A stretch of DNA of 64,000 bases from the NCBI RefSeq assembly GCF_004217565.1, contig NZ_SHLA01000001.1, positions 2,232,001-2,296,000 of the forward strand. Reading direction: 5' to 3'. The position numbers and the translations under genes were made by a program. Of the stretch, positions 28,325-37,030 are shown piece after piece. This DNA comes from Zhihengliuella halotolerans (GTDB lineage: Bacteria > Actinomycetota > Actinomycetes > Actinomycetales > Micrococcaceae). The notes below the pieces were generated by a model. The model saw only the letters and a program-made list of their open reading frames with translations, had not been told where the DNA came from and ran no database searches. The first letter of the stretch is position 1. Every line of letters starts with the position of its first letter.

Positions 28325-29443
28325 TCAGGCGGTCAGCGGGTTGGCTCCAGGGGCGACCTGCTCGCCCGGGCGGACGGGGCCCGGCGCGGTGCCGGTGCCG
28401 AAGGGCGTGCCGCCGAGCGCCTCGCGGCCGTGCTCGGTGAGCCAGCCGGAGAGGTCCGGGCCCGCCGGGACGATGCCAGTCGGGTTGATGTCCTCGTGCA
28501 CGACGTAGTAGTGGCGCTTGATCTGGTCGAAGTCGACCGTGTCGCCGAAACCGGGCGTCTGGAACAGGTCGCGGGCGTAGCCCCAGAGCGCGGGCATCTG
28601 ATCAAGCTTGTTGCGGTTGCACTTGAAGTGGCCGTGGTAGACGGGGTCGAAGCGCACGAGCGTCGTGAAGAGGCGCACGTCGGCCTCCGTGATGGACTCG
28701 CCCATGAGGTAGCGGCGCGTGCTCAGGCGTTCCTCGAGCCAGTCCATCGCGGCCCAGAGGCGGTCGTAGGCCTCGTCGTAGGCCGTCTGGTCCCCGGCGA
28801 AGCCGCAACGGTAGACGCCGTTGTTGACCTCGGTGAAGACGCGCTTGATGACACCGAACATCTCCTCCGCCTTGTCGGCTGGGAGCAGGTCCGGTGCGCC
28901 CTCGCGGTGGAACTGCCGCCACTGGGTCGCGAAGTCGAGGGTCATCTGCGGGTAATCGTTGGTGACGACCCCGCCGGAGGAGACATCCACGATCGCCGGG
29001 ACGGTGATGCCGCGCGGGTAGTCCGGGAAGCGCTCGAAGTAGTTCTCCTGCAGGCGCTCCGTGCCGAGCACGGGGTCGCGTCCACCCTCGTCGAGGTCGA
29101 ACGTCCAGGAGCGCACGTCGTGCGTAGGTCCCGGCGTGCCTAGCGAGATGACGTCCTCGAGCCCGAGCAGGCGGCGGACGATGATCGCGCGGTTGGCCCA
29201 CGGGCACGCGCGGGCCGCGACGAGGCGGTAGCGCCCGGCCTCGACGGGCCACGCCCGCGCCCCCTCGGTCAGTCCGGCCCCGAGTTGGCCGATCGTGCTC
29301 GGTTCCGCGGTCGACAGCGCGGAGACGGCCTCGACGTCGGCGACGATGCGGTCCTCGATGTAGTTGGTGTCCCGCGTGAACTCGCCACCCGTGACGTACG
29401 CGCCGCGAGTCGAGTGTTCGGTCGGGGATTGCTTCCCGCTCAT
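28325..29443 (-). CDS. Glutathionyl-hydroquinone-reductase-like (ECM4/YqjG) thiol transferase
   Basis: A 372-residue xi-class GST-like protein. The N-terminal thioredoxin-fold domain carries the catalytic cysteine C80 in AARACPWANRA, and the C-terminal all-helical domain includes DRLWAAMDWLEERLSTRRYL, MGESITEADVRLFTTLVRFD and VYHGHFKCN. Canonical enzymes use glutathione to reduce quinone conjugates. Actinobacteria of this group make mycothiol instead, so a mycothiol-dependent reaction is likely (inference). The gene's ATG overlaps the stop of the upstream flavin reductase by 4 bases, so the pair is co-translated and both may act on quinones. A Pro/Gly-rich C-terminal extension is present. Confidence 0.9.
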   Translation of the reverse strand: MSGKQSPTEHSTRGAYVTGGEFTRDTNYIEDRIVADVEAVSALSTAEPSTIGQLGAGLTEGARAWPVEAGRYRLVAARACPWANRAIIVRRLLGLEDVISLGTPGPTHDVRSWTFDLDEGGRDPVLGTERLQENYFERFPDYPRGITVPAIVDVSSGGVVTNDYPQMTLDFATQWRQFHREGAPDLLPADKAEEMFGVIKRVFTEVNNGVYRCGFAGDQTAYDEAYDRLWAAMDWLEERLSTRRYLMGESITEADVRLFTTLVRFDPVYHGHFKCNRNKLDQMPALWGYARDLFQTPGFGDTVDFDQIKRHYYVVHEDINPTGIVPAGPDLSGWLTEHGREALGGTPFGTGTAPGPVRPGEQVAPGANPLTA

Positions 29444-30012
29444 GCCGTGACCTCCTGCTTTCGAACGGTTTCCAGGGCGCGCGTCAACGCGACGACCTGC
29501 TCGAGCATCGACGCCAGCGCTCCGGCGGCGCGGTCGGACGGCGCAAACGTCCCGTCGTCGAAATCGGCGCCCAGGGCGAACATGACGGTCTTCTGGACGT
29601 GGGCGACGCCGACGGCGGAGAGGATTCCGCGCAGGACCTCCACGGCGCGGGCGCCCTTCGCCCCGCCGTAGGAGACGATGCCCGCCGCCTTGTCACCCCA
29701 CTCGGCGAAGAGGTAGTCGATCGCGTTCATCAGCGCCGGCGACGGGGCGTGGTTGTACTCGGCGGTGACGAACACGAACCCGTCGAACGAGCCGATCTTC
29801 GCCGACCACACCTTGGTGTGCTCGTGCTGGTACTTCATTTTCGACGCCGGGTACGGCTCGTCGAGCAGCGGCAGGTTGTAATCGGCGATGTCGACGAGCT
29901 CGAACTCGATGTCGGGCCTCGCCTTCCGGGCCTCGGTCAGCGTCCACTCGGCCACTTGGGGATTCAGCCGCCCGGGGCGGGTCGATCCGGTCAGAACAGC
30001 GATCCTGGTCAT
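29440..30012 (-). CDS. NAD(P)H-dependent FMN reductase / quinone reductase
   Basis: A 190-residue flavodoxin-fold enzyme. The FMN phosphate loop is IAVLTGSTRPGRLNPQVAEW, and FVFVTAEYNHAPSPALMNAID is the conserved flavin-contacting segment of the NADPH-dependent FMN reductase family (YieF/ChrR-like). Such enzymes reduce quinones, azo dyes or chromate with NAD(P)H. An AGGAGG-like site precedes the start. It is the upstream partner of the ECM4-like thiol transferase, overlapping it by 4 bases, which suggests a joint role in quinone detoxification. Confidence 0.93.
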   Translation of the reverse strand: MTRIAVLTGSTRPGRLNPQVAEWTLTEARKARPDIEFELVDIADYNLPLLDEPYPASKMKYQHEHTKVWSAKIGSFDGFVFVTAEYNHAPSPALMNAIDYLFAEWGDKAAGIVSYGGAKGARAVEVLRGILSAVGVAHVQKTVMFALGADFDDGTFAPSDRAAGALASMLEQVVALTRALETVRKQEVTA

Positions 30013-30088
30013 GCAAACCTCCTGCGTCGATGTGGCTCTACCACCAACTTACATGCTTTTGCATCTAACTGGCCAGTGCCTGCGCCCC

Positions 30089-30439
30089 CTACTTCAGCGC
30101 ATCGAGGTGGACCGGCTTGACGGAGACTACGTGCCCCGCGAACTCCTCCGCGTGCTTGGTCACGTACCGCTTGATGTAGGGGCACACGGGCACGATCTTC
30201 AGGCCCGCGGCCACCGTCTCCTCCAGCGCGGTCTGCGCCAGCACGCCGGCGAGGCCGCGGCCGCCATAGGCCTCGTCGACCACCGTGTGGTAGAAGATCC
30301 GCTCGTTCTCGCCGTACCCGAGGTAGTACGCCCCGCCGATCACGGCACCTCCCTCGGCTTCGGTGTCCACCAGCTCATAGCGGAGCTTCTCGGTGTTCTC
30401 GCGCACCACGATCGCGGCGTTGCTCTCCTGCTCGGTCAT
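30089..30439 (-). CDS. Small GNAT-like N-acetyltransferase (YjdJ/Gtt1 type)
   Basis: A 116-residue protein of the short GNAT family (GCN5-related, YjdJ type). Core motifs are GGAVIGGAYYLGYGENERIF, the acetyl-CoA loop VVDEAYGGRGLAGVLAQTAL and the terminal segment KIVPVCPYIKRYVTKH that marks this subfamily. The substrate is unknown. The ATG at 30439 has AGAGGA upstream; the longer frame to 30469 lacks support. It starts 19 bases after the pirin gene ends, on the same strand, and is probably cotranscribed with it. Confidence 0.9.
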   Translation of the reverse strand: MTEQESNAAIVVRENTEKLRYELVDTEAEGGAVIGGAYYLGYGENERIFYHTVVDEAYGGRGLAGVLAQTALEETVAAGLKIVPVCPYIKRYVTKHAEEFAGHVVSVKPVHLDALK

Positions 30440-30458
30440 TTCCGTCCTCTCTCCAGTC

Positions 30459-31472
30459 TTACTGTTCACGGGCGCGCAGTCGCGCGTGGGGCATCGCCGG
30501 TGCGGGCAGCGGCGCCGGCGTGCCCTCGGGGAAGGTGCCGAATCGCGGGTAGGGCGCGCCGTCGTCGTACTCCCCGCCGTTCGGCGCGGGGGCCGGATCG
30601 GCGTCGATCTCCGCCTGCCAGGCGGCGCGGTGGGCGACGATCTCCTCGTGCGCGCGGCCGACGAAGTTCCACCACATCACGATCTTCTCCGGGAACGGCT
30701 CCCCGCCGATGATGAGCGCCCGCACGCGCTTTTCTCCCGCCGAGAGGACGACGGCGTCGCGTCCGGTCGGCAAGTACGCCAGGTGATCACGGGGCAGGGT
30801 TTCGTCATCGAGCGACAGGTCGCCGTCGTCCAGCAGCAGGCCGTGCTCGAAGGACGGGTCGAGATCGAGCACAATCTCCGCCCCCGGTTCGAGCAGGATC
30901 TCCGCGCCGAGCGTCGGATGGTCCGTAACGACCGGAGACATGCTCCCGCCGAGTGAGCCGAGGAAGACGCGCAGCTCGGCGCCCTCGCCGGCGACGGGCT
31001 CCGGCGCGTAGTGCTCGAAATCCGGTTCCTTGCCCCGAGCCGCGTCCGGCAGGGCGAGCCACAGCTGGGCGCCGTGCAGCAGGTCGGTCTCGGGGGTGGA
31101 GAACTCGGAGTGGCTGATGCCGCGCCCGGCGGTCATCAGGTTGAGTTCGCCCGGCCTCACGGTCGCCTGGTGGCCGGCAGAGTCGATGTGCTCGACCGCG
31201 CCCGAAAAGAGCCAGCTGACCGTGGCCAGGCCGGTGTGCGGGTGCCGGGCGACGTTCATGCCGCCGGTCGCGGCGACGTGGTCGGGGCCGTAGTGGTCGA
31301 GGAAGCACCACGCGCCGATGAGGCTGCGCTCGCGCTGGGGCAGCGTGCGGCGCACATCCATGCTGCGCAGTCCGCCGAGGGGCACATCGCGCGGCTCGAG
31401 GAAGACGACGCCGTCGCACGGGTCGCCGGCTTGGCAGGTCACGGCCTCGGGGGCGCGCTCCAGATCGCTCAT
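30459..31472 (-). CDS. Pirin family protein
   Basis: A 337-residue bicupin. The N-terminal cupin has the pirin metal motif region GGMNVARHPHTGLATVSWLF followed by GAVEHIDSAGH and GRGISHSEFS, giving the His/His/His/Glu ligands of the iron site. Bacterial pirins can have quercetinase activity or modulate partner proteins; the specific role here is not evident. The C-terminal cupin is more divergent. It lies upstream of the small GNAT gene and divergent from the G6PDH-like gene, with about 106 bases between starts. Confidence 0.93.
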   Translation of the reverse strand: MSDLERAPEAVTCQAGDPCDGVVFLEPRDVPLGGLRSMDVRRTLPQRERSLIGAWCFLDHYGPDHVAATGGMNVARHPHTGLATVSWLFSGAVEHIDSAGHQATVRPGELNLMTAGRGISHSEFSTPETDLLHGAQLWLALPDAARGKEPDFEHYAPEPVAGEGAELRVFLGSLGGSMSPVVTDHPTLGAEILLEPGAEIVLDLDPSFEHGLLLDDGDLSLDDETLPRDHLAYLPTGRDAVVLSAGEKRVRALIIGGEPFPEKIVMWWNFVGRAHEEIVAHRAAWQAEIDADPAPAPNGGEYDDGAPYPRFGTFPEGTPAPLPAPAMPHARLRAREQ

Positions 31473-31578
31473 GGTGCCAGCCTAACGGGCTCCGCCCGCG
31501 CCGTCAGGAGGGGACGTCCGACCAGCTAGCCGCGGCGTGGCTGTTCCGCCGTTCGAGCCGGCGTGCAAAAGTAGGCGT

Positions 31579-32952
31579 ATGACAGGTACCACCTTGCTGA
31601 TCCTGGGCGCTTCGGGCGACCTGACCTCGCGCCTGCTCCTGCCGGGCCTCGCAACGCTGCTGAGCATTGAGACCGACCGCCGCGTGACCTTGGTCGGCGC
31701 GGACCTGCCTCAGATGTCCGAGAACGCGTGGCGGGAGCGGGTGACGGCTGCGTTCGGGCGTGCGGATGCCGCCGAGGCACTGCCGCGCGTGCTCGGCGAC
31801 ACCCGCTACGTTGCCGGCGACGCCACCGATCCCCACCTCTTGGGCAGGCTGCTCGAATCCCTCGAGGTCGACTCGGACTCTCCCCTGGTGATCTACTTCG
31901 CGCTGCCTCCCCAGGTCAGCGCAGCGGTCTGCGAGACGCTGGCCGGGCTGGACCTGCCGGAGAACACGACGCTCGCCCTCGAGAAACCCTTCGGCTACGA
32001 CGCCCAGTCGGCCAAGGACCTCAACGTGTTGCTCTCCAAGTCGGTGCCCGAGGACCGGGTCTTCCGCATCGACCACTTCCTCGGGCTGTACACGGTCCTG
32101 AACCTGCTCGGCCTGCGCTTCGCGAACCGGCTCTTCGAACCCGTCTGGGACCGGGACTCGATCGAGAAGGTCGAGATCTTCTACGACGAGACGGTCACCC
32201 TCGAAGGCCGGGCCGGCTACTTCGACCGGGCCGGCGCCTTGCGGGACATGATCCAGTCGCACCTCTTGCAGGTCATGGCCGTCGTCGCGATGGAACCGCC
32301 CGCGAGCGTCGGCGAACGGGACCTCCGCGACGCGATCGGACAGGTGCTGCGGGCCGCCCGGGTCGTCGATCCCGTCGCCGATTCGCGGCGCGCCCGCTAC
32401 ACGGCCGGGTCGATCGGCGAGCGCGCGGTGCCCGACTACGCGGCGGAGGAGGGCGTCGACCCGGAGCTCGGCACCGAAACCCTCGCCGAGGTGGAGGTCG
32501 AGGTCGCGAACCAGCGGTGGGCCGGGGTCCCCTTCATCCTGCGCAGCGGCAAGTCGTTCGCCGCGGTCCGCAAGCAGGTGGTGGTGCACTTCAAGCCGCC
32601 GGCGCACATCCCCGACGGCCTCCTCGGCCGCGACACCCCGGACACCCTGACGATCGACCTGCGCCCGGACACGTTCACGCTGTCCCTGACGACCAACGGC
32701 TCGGGCGACGCGTTCACGCTCGGCAGGACGGACCTGGTCGGCGCGCTCGGTGGCAGCCAGCTCGAACCTTACGGCGAGGTGCTCTCCTCGATGCTGGACT
32801 GCAATCCGCGCCTCGCCGTGCGCGGGGATGCTGCGGAGGAGTGCTGGCGGATCGTCGAACCGGTACTCGCCGCGTGGTCGCGCGACGACGTCCCGCTGGA
32901 GACCTACCCTGCCGGCTCGCAGGGGCCGGAGGGTTGGTCCAGCACCCGCTGA
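31579..32952 (+). CDS. Glucose-6-phosphate dehydrogenase family protein
   Basis: A 457-residue member of the G6PDH family, which oxidises glucose 6-phosphate with NAD(P). Coenzyme-binding GASGDLTSRLLLPGL is at the N-terminus, EKPFGYD follows, and the active-site histidine motif reads RIDHFLGLY. In canonical enzymes the motif is RIDHYLGKE, whose lysine contacts the sugar phosphate; here it is Leu. The second lysine region RSGKSF is kept. The protein is shorter than typical Zwf (about 500) and is not beside opcA, tal or pgl, so it may use another substrate or be a secondary paralogue. Start: ATG at 31579. Confidence 0.88.
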   Translation: MTGTTLLILGASGDLTSRLLLPGLATLLSIETDRRVTLVGADLPQMSENAWRERVTAAFGRADAAEALPRVLGDTRYVAGDATDPHLLGRLLESLEVDSDSPLVIYFALPPQVSAAVCETLAGLDLPENTTLALEKPFGYDAQSAKDLNVLLSKSVPEDRVFRIDHFLGLYTVLNLLGLRFANRLFEPVWDRDSIEKVEIFYDETVTLEGRAGYFDRAGALRDMIQSHLLQVMAVVAMEPPASVGERDLRDAIGQVLRAARVVDPVADSRRARYTAGSIGERAVPDYAAEEGVDPELGTETLAEVEVEVANQRWAGVPFILRSGKSFAAVRKQVVVHFKPPAHIPDGLLGRDTPDTLTIDLRPDTFTLSLTTNGSGDAFTLGRTDLVGALGGSQLEPYGEVLSSMLDCNPRLAVRGDAAEECWRIVEPVLAAWSRDDVPLETYPAGSQGPEGWSSTR

Positions 32953-32970
32953 CGCGCCGGGAGTGCGCTG

Positions 32971-34860
32971 CTACATCTCGGACTTGCCGCGCCGCCAGTA
33001 GCCCATGAACGAGACCTGCTTGCGGTTCATGCCGGCGTCGCGCACGAGGTACCGGCGCAACTCCTTGATGGTCCCCGCCTCGCCGGCCAGCCACGCGTAG
33101 AACGGCTGGTTTCCACCGCCGGCCGTCTCCCACAGGATCGTCTCGTCGACGTCGATGTCCTCCGGCTCGCGGCCCGCGACGACCGCGCCGGCCGCCGGGA
33201 TCGCCACAGCCGAGCGCACGGCCGTCTCCAGGAGCTCGCCGTGAGGCCGAGACCCGCGCGGCAGCCACTGCACGGAGACCCCGGAGCGCGTGAAGGACCC
33301 CTGGATGTCGTCGACCGACGGGACCTCGATGAACGCGTTGCCCGTCATGCCGGGCGGCAGCGTCTCCAGGATCGAGCAGATCGCCGGAGCCGCCGTCTCG
33401 TCGCCGGCGAGCAGGATGCGCCGGGCGGTTCCCGGGCGGAACTCGATGCCCGCGTAGTCCGTCCCGCACAGCGCGGCGTTCGGTCCGAGCATCGTGATCG
33501 TCTGCCCGGGCTCGGCCGTCGCCGCCCACACCGAGGCCGGGCCGCCGACGAGTTCGCCGTCGACGCGCTCGACGTGCAGGACGAAATCGACGTCGATCTC
33601 CGGGTACTCGCCCAGGTTCCCCGGGTGCCCCGCGGGCCGGTACGAGCGGATCGAATACGTGCGCAGCCAGCCGCGCTCGGCCGGCTCGATCTGCAGCCAG
33701 GTCCGGTACCACGCCGTGACGTCCGCGTCGTCGATCTGCCCGTCGGGGCGCAGCGCGGCGAAGTGGTCCACTCCCCCGCTGTCACCCGGGATGACGAGCT
33801 TGATGCGCAGATCCAGCGGGTGCCCGCCGGTGCCGAAGTGCGCGAGGTCCTCGCCGGTAAACGTGACCCGGCGGTAGCTCGGGCTCAGCGTCGTCGTCGC
33901 CACGGCGCGCAGGGTGAACGCCAGCGTGGGGCAGGCTTCGAGGGCCGGGCGCAGCCCGCCTGTCGGTGCGACGTCGTCGCCCCCCTGGGGCGCGGAGGCA
34001 ACGGAGGGCAGCGTCCCCGTCGGCCGGCCGGCCGCGGCGCGCGAGGCGTTCTCGTCGTGGTTGACGTCGCGCACGACCCGGTTGCGCCCGATCGGCAACA
34101 CGAGCGGCGTCCCGGCGACCGGGTCGGGAATGACGCGACTCGGCATGCCGAACACCTCCTGCACCATCTTCTCGGTCACGACGGCGGCCGGGTGGCCCTG
34201 CGCGTAGATCTCCCCGCTCTTGAGGGCGATCAGGTGGTCGGCGTAGCGCGCCGCGAGGTTGAGGTCGTGCAAGACGATCGCCACCGTGGTGCCGCGACGG
34301 CGGTTGAGGTCGGCGACGACGTCGAGCACCTCGAGCTGGTGGGCGACGTCGAGGTAGGTGGTCGGCTCGTCGAGCAGCAGCAGGTCCGTCTCCTGGGCGA
34401 GCGCCATCGCGATCCACACGCGCTGGCGCTGGCCGCCGGAGAGCTCGTCGATCGCGCGGTCGGCGAGTTCCTCGGTGCCGGTTGCGTGCATGGCGCGTGC
34501 GACGGCGTCGTCGTCCTCCGCGGACCAGCGGCGGAACCAGCCCTGGTGCGGGTAGCGGCCGCGGCCGACCAGCTCGCGCACGGTGATGCCGTCGGGGGCG
34601 ACGGGCGTCTGCGGCAGCAGGCCGAGCACCTTGGCGATCTCGCGGGCGGGCTGGGAGTGGATGTCTTTGCCGTCGAGCACAACGGAGCCGCCGGAGGGCT
34701 TGAGCAGGCGGGACATGCCGCGCAGCAGCGTGGACTTCCCGCAGCCGTTCGCGCCGACGATCATCGTGACCTCACCGGCCGGCAGATCCAGCGACAGGTT
34801 GGCGACGATGGTGGACTTGTCGTATCCCAGGCTCAGCGACCGGGCAGTAAGTTGGGCCAT
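32971..34860 (-). CDS. Siderophore ABC ATPase fused to siderophore-interacting ferric reductase (FepC-SIP)
   Basis: A 629-residue fusion in one uninterrupted frame. Residues 1-260 are a FepC-type ATPase: Walker A GANGCGKST (36-44), signature LSGGQRQRVWIAMALA, Walker B DLLLLDEPT and H-loop IVLHDLNLAARYAD. A Ser/Gly/Pro-rich linker (about 262-305) leads to a siderophore-interacting protein domain (about 310-629) with the FAD motif RTYSIRSYR (400-408), the nucleotide segment ILLAGDETAAPAICSILETL and the family C-terminus GYWRRGKSE. The ATPase would power import and the SIP domain would reduce the ferric siderophore to release iron. The ATG follows the stop of the permease gene by one base, so they are coupled. 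Confidence 0.93.
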   Translation of the reverse strand: MAQLTARSLSLGYDKSTIVANLSLDLPAGEVTMIVGANGCGKSTLLRGMSRLLKPSGGSVVLDGKDIHSQPAREIAKVLGLLPQTPVAPDGITVRELVGRGRYPHQGWFRRWSAEDDDAVARAMHATGTEELADRAIDELSGGQRQRVWIAMALAQETDLLLLDEPTTYLDVAHQLEVLDVVADLNRRRGTTVAIVLHDLNLAARYADHLIALKSGEIYAQGHPAAVVTEKMVQEVFGMPSRVIPDPVAGTPLVLPIGRNRVVRDVNHDENASRAAAGRPTGTLPSVASAPQGGDDVAPTGGLRPALEACPTLAFTLRAVATTTLSPSYRRVTFTGEDLAHFGTGGHPLDLRIKLVIPGDSGGVDHFAALRPDGQIDDADVTAWYRTWLQIEPAERGWLRTYSIRSYRPAGHPGNLGEYPEIDVDFVLHVERVDGELVGGPASVWAATAEPGQTITMLGPNAALCGTDYAGIEFRPGTARRILLAGDETAAPAICSILETLPPGMTGNAFIEVPSVDDIQGSFTRSGVSVQWLPRGSRPHGELLETAVRSAVAIPAAGAVVAGREPEDIDVDETILWETAGGGNQPFYAWLAGEAGTIKELRRYLVRDAGMNRKQVSFMGYWRRGKSEM

Positions 34861-34861
34861 G

Positions 34862-35929
34862 TCAGCCTCCCATTCCTTGTTTGTTGGAGCGCACCAGCAG
34901 CCAGAGCAGGAACGGTGCGCCGAGGGCGCCCGTGATCACTCCCGCGGGGAGGCTGATATCGCCGAAGAGGTTGGCGCCCGCGAAGTCGGCGGCGAGGACG
35001 AGGACCGCGCCCACGAGCGCCGAGCAGGCGAAATTGGTGCGGCCGACGAGCAGCCTCGCGAGCGGGCCCGCGAGGAACGCCACGAACGCGATCGGGCCGG
35101 TCACCGCGATCGTGCACGCGCTGAGGGCGACGCCAAGGACGACGAGCCCGGCGCGGGTGCGGCGGACGTCGAGGCCGAGCCCGCTGGCGGCGTCGTCGCC
35201 GAGCTCGAGGATCTGCAGCTTGGAAACGGCCAGCGCGGTCAGCGGCACGAGCACGACGAGGCTCACGAGCATCGTTCCCGCCCGTTCCCACGTGCTCGTC
35301 GAGAGTGAACCGACGAGCCAGTGCAGGGCGTCGCCCGCGGCGCGGACGTCGGTGCGCGTGAGCAGGTAGTTCATGACCGCCTGCAGCATCGCGGCGACGC
35401 CGATGCCGATGAGGATGAAACGACCGCCGGTGTGCTTGCCGGAGTCGGCCATGAAGTACACGAAGAGGGCCACGACGAGGCCGCCGGCGAACGCCACGAG
35501 GCTCAGCAACGGGCCGGCCAGACCGAACACGAGCATGCCGGTCACCGCCGCCGTCGCCGCTCCGTAGCCGACACCGATGACGTCCGGGCTGGCCAGCGGG
35601 TTGCGCAGCAGGGTCTGGAATACGGTGCCGGAGAGGCCCAGCGCGGCCCCGGCCATCGCGCCGACCGTCGCGGCGGGCAGCCGGTGCTCCAGCACGATGA
35701 AGCTCAGCCCCGGCAAGGTCTCGCCGGCGAAGATGCGCACGAGCTCGTCGACGTAGACGAACGGGCTGCCGAGCATCACCCGGGCGATGAAGAGCACGAC
35801 GACGACGCCCGCGAGGATCGCCGCCACCCGGCGCACGCGGCGCGCCGAACTGCGCGCAGCGCTCGGGAGAACACCGCCGCTCGCGTGGGCGTCCGCGGGC
35901 GCCGGAGCGCTTTCTGCACGCTTGAGCAC
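34862..35929 (-). CDS. Ferric siderophore ABC permease (FecCD family, FepG-like)
   Basis: A 355-residue, about ten-helix membrane subunit of a siderophore importer. FecCD signatures include LEHRLPAATVGAMAGAALGL, GTVFQTLLRNPLASPDVIGV, and GPIAFVAFLAGPLARLLVG for coupling to the ATPase. The N-terminus has an Ala/Pro-rich extension. Its GTG start shares one base with the TAG of the upstream permease, and its stop is one base before the FepC-SIP start: a tightly coupled fepD-fepG-fepC order. It works with the permease at 35929-36996 and probably the lipoprotein at 37893-38930. Confidence 0.94.
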   Translation of the reverse strand: MLKRAESAPAPADAHASGGVLPSAARSSARRVRRVAAILAGVVVVLFIARVMLGSPFVYVDELVRIFAGETLPGLSFIVLEHRLPAATVGAMAGAALGLSGTVFQTLLRNPLASPDVIGVGYGAATAAVTGMLVFGLAGPLLSLVAFAGGLVVALFVYFMADSGKHTGGRFILIGIGVAAMLQAVMNYLLTRTDVRAAGDALHWLVGSLSTSTWERAGTMLVSLVVLVPLTALAVSKLQILELGDDAASGLGLDVRRTRAGLVVLGVALSACTIAVTGPIAFVAFLAGPLARLLVGRTNFACSALVGAVLVLAADFAGANLFGDISLPAGVITGALGAPFLLWLLVRSNKQGMGG

Positions 35930-36996
35930 TAGAGAGTCACCTGCTTCCGGGTCCGGATGAGCCAGATGAAGACGGGGGCGCCGATCACCGCGGTCATGAC
36001 GCCGACCTGCACCTCGCTCGGCGGCAGGACGACGCGGCCGAGCACGTCTGCGCCGAGCAGCAGCACCGGGCCGGCGAGGATGCTCAGAGGCAGCAGATGC
36101 CGGTAGTCGGCGCCGACCAGGAGCCGGAGGGCGTGCGGGACGACGAGGCCGAGGAACGCGATCGGCCCGGCCAGCGCCGTCGCGCCGCCGGCGAGCAGCA
36201 CGACGCCGAGCCCCGAGACGATACGGCCGCGCCCGACGCGCACGCCGAGCCCGGTCGCGGCGTCGTCGCCGAGGGCCAGCGCATTGAACAGGCGCGTCGA
36301 GGCCAGCGCGAGCACCGTCCCGACAGCGATGAACGGCACCATGGTCGCCACCTCGGCGACGCTGCGGGCGCCGAGCACGCCGACCTGCCAGAAGCGGAAC
36401 CCGTCGAGCGCCGTCTGGTCCATGAGCAGGACCGCGTGCATGATCGACGCCAGCCCGGCAGCCAGCGCGGCGCCGGCGAGCGCGAGCTTGACCGGGGTGG
36501 CACCCTCGCGACCCAGACTGGCGACCAGGTAGATGACGACCGCGGCGAAGGCGGCACCGGCGAAGGCGAACCAGGAGTATCCGGAGACGCTCGTGATCCC
36601 GAACAGGTGGATGCCGAGGACGACCGCGAGCGCGGCTCCGGCGTTCAGGCCGAGGATGCCCGGGTCGGCCAGCGGGTTGCGGGTGATGCCCTGCATCGCG
36701 GCGCCCGCCAGGGCGAGGGCCGCACCCACGACGAGCCCCGTCACCGTTCGCGGGATGCGCGCCTGGATGACCACGTGGTCAGTGATCGTCGGGTCATAGG
36801 CGGTCAGCGCCTGCCACACGACGGGCAGGCTCGTCGCGCGCGCGCCCACGGCCAGGGAGATCCCGGAGAGGACGACGACGGCCGCGACCAGCACGAGTCC
36901 CGTCGCCAGGGCACGGCCCACGGGGACCGGCTTCGCCGCGACGGACGTGCTGGCCGCCGTCGTGACCTCGTCCCCGGTGCGCAACGTCTCGGTCAT
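35929..36996 (-). CDS. Ferric siderophore ABC permease (FecCD family, FepD-like)
   Basis: A 355-residue FecCD permease, partner of the FepG-like protein. It shows IQARIPRTVTGLVVGAALAL, GAAMQGITRNPLADPGILGL and GPIAFLGLVVPHALRLLVG, the usual pore and ATPase-contact motifs. The ATG at 36996 has GAGGAAG upstream. It is first in the fepD-fepG-fepC/SIP operon. No iron box is visible in the short 34-base gap to the divergent MBL gene, unlike the other iron transporters here, so control may be indirect or within the coding sequence of its neighbour. Confidence 0.94.
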   Translation of the reverse strand: MTETLRTGDEVTTAASTSVAAKPVPVGRALATGLVLVAAVVVLSGISLAVGARATSLPVVWQALTAYDPTITDHVVIQARIPRTVTGLVVGAALALAGAAMQGITRNPLADPGILGLNAGAALAVVLGIHLFGITSVSGYSWFAFAGAAFAAVVIYLVASLGREGATPVKLALAGAALAAGLASIMHAVLLMDQTALDGFRFWQVGVLGARSVAEVATMVPFIAVGTVLALASTRLFNALALGDDAATGLGVRVGRGRIVSGLGVVLLAGGATALAGPIAFLGLVVPHALRLLVGADYRHLLPLSILAGPVLLLGADVLGRVVLPPSEVQVGVMTAVIGAPVFIWLIRTRKQVTL

Positions 36997-37018
36997 GCGC
37001 TCTTCCTCATCGTCTCTC

Positions 37019-37024
37019 TAGACT
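37019..37024 (+). promoter_or_regulatory. -10 box for a leaderless MBL hydrolase mRNA
   Basis: TAGACT lies six bases before the ATG at 37031, the spacing expected when transcription starts at the A of the start codon. No ribosome-binding site is present. Confidence 0.5.
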
Positions 37025-37030
37025 GGTCAA

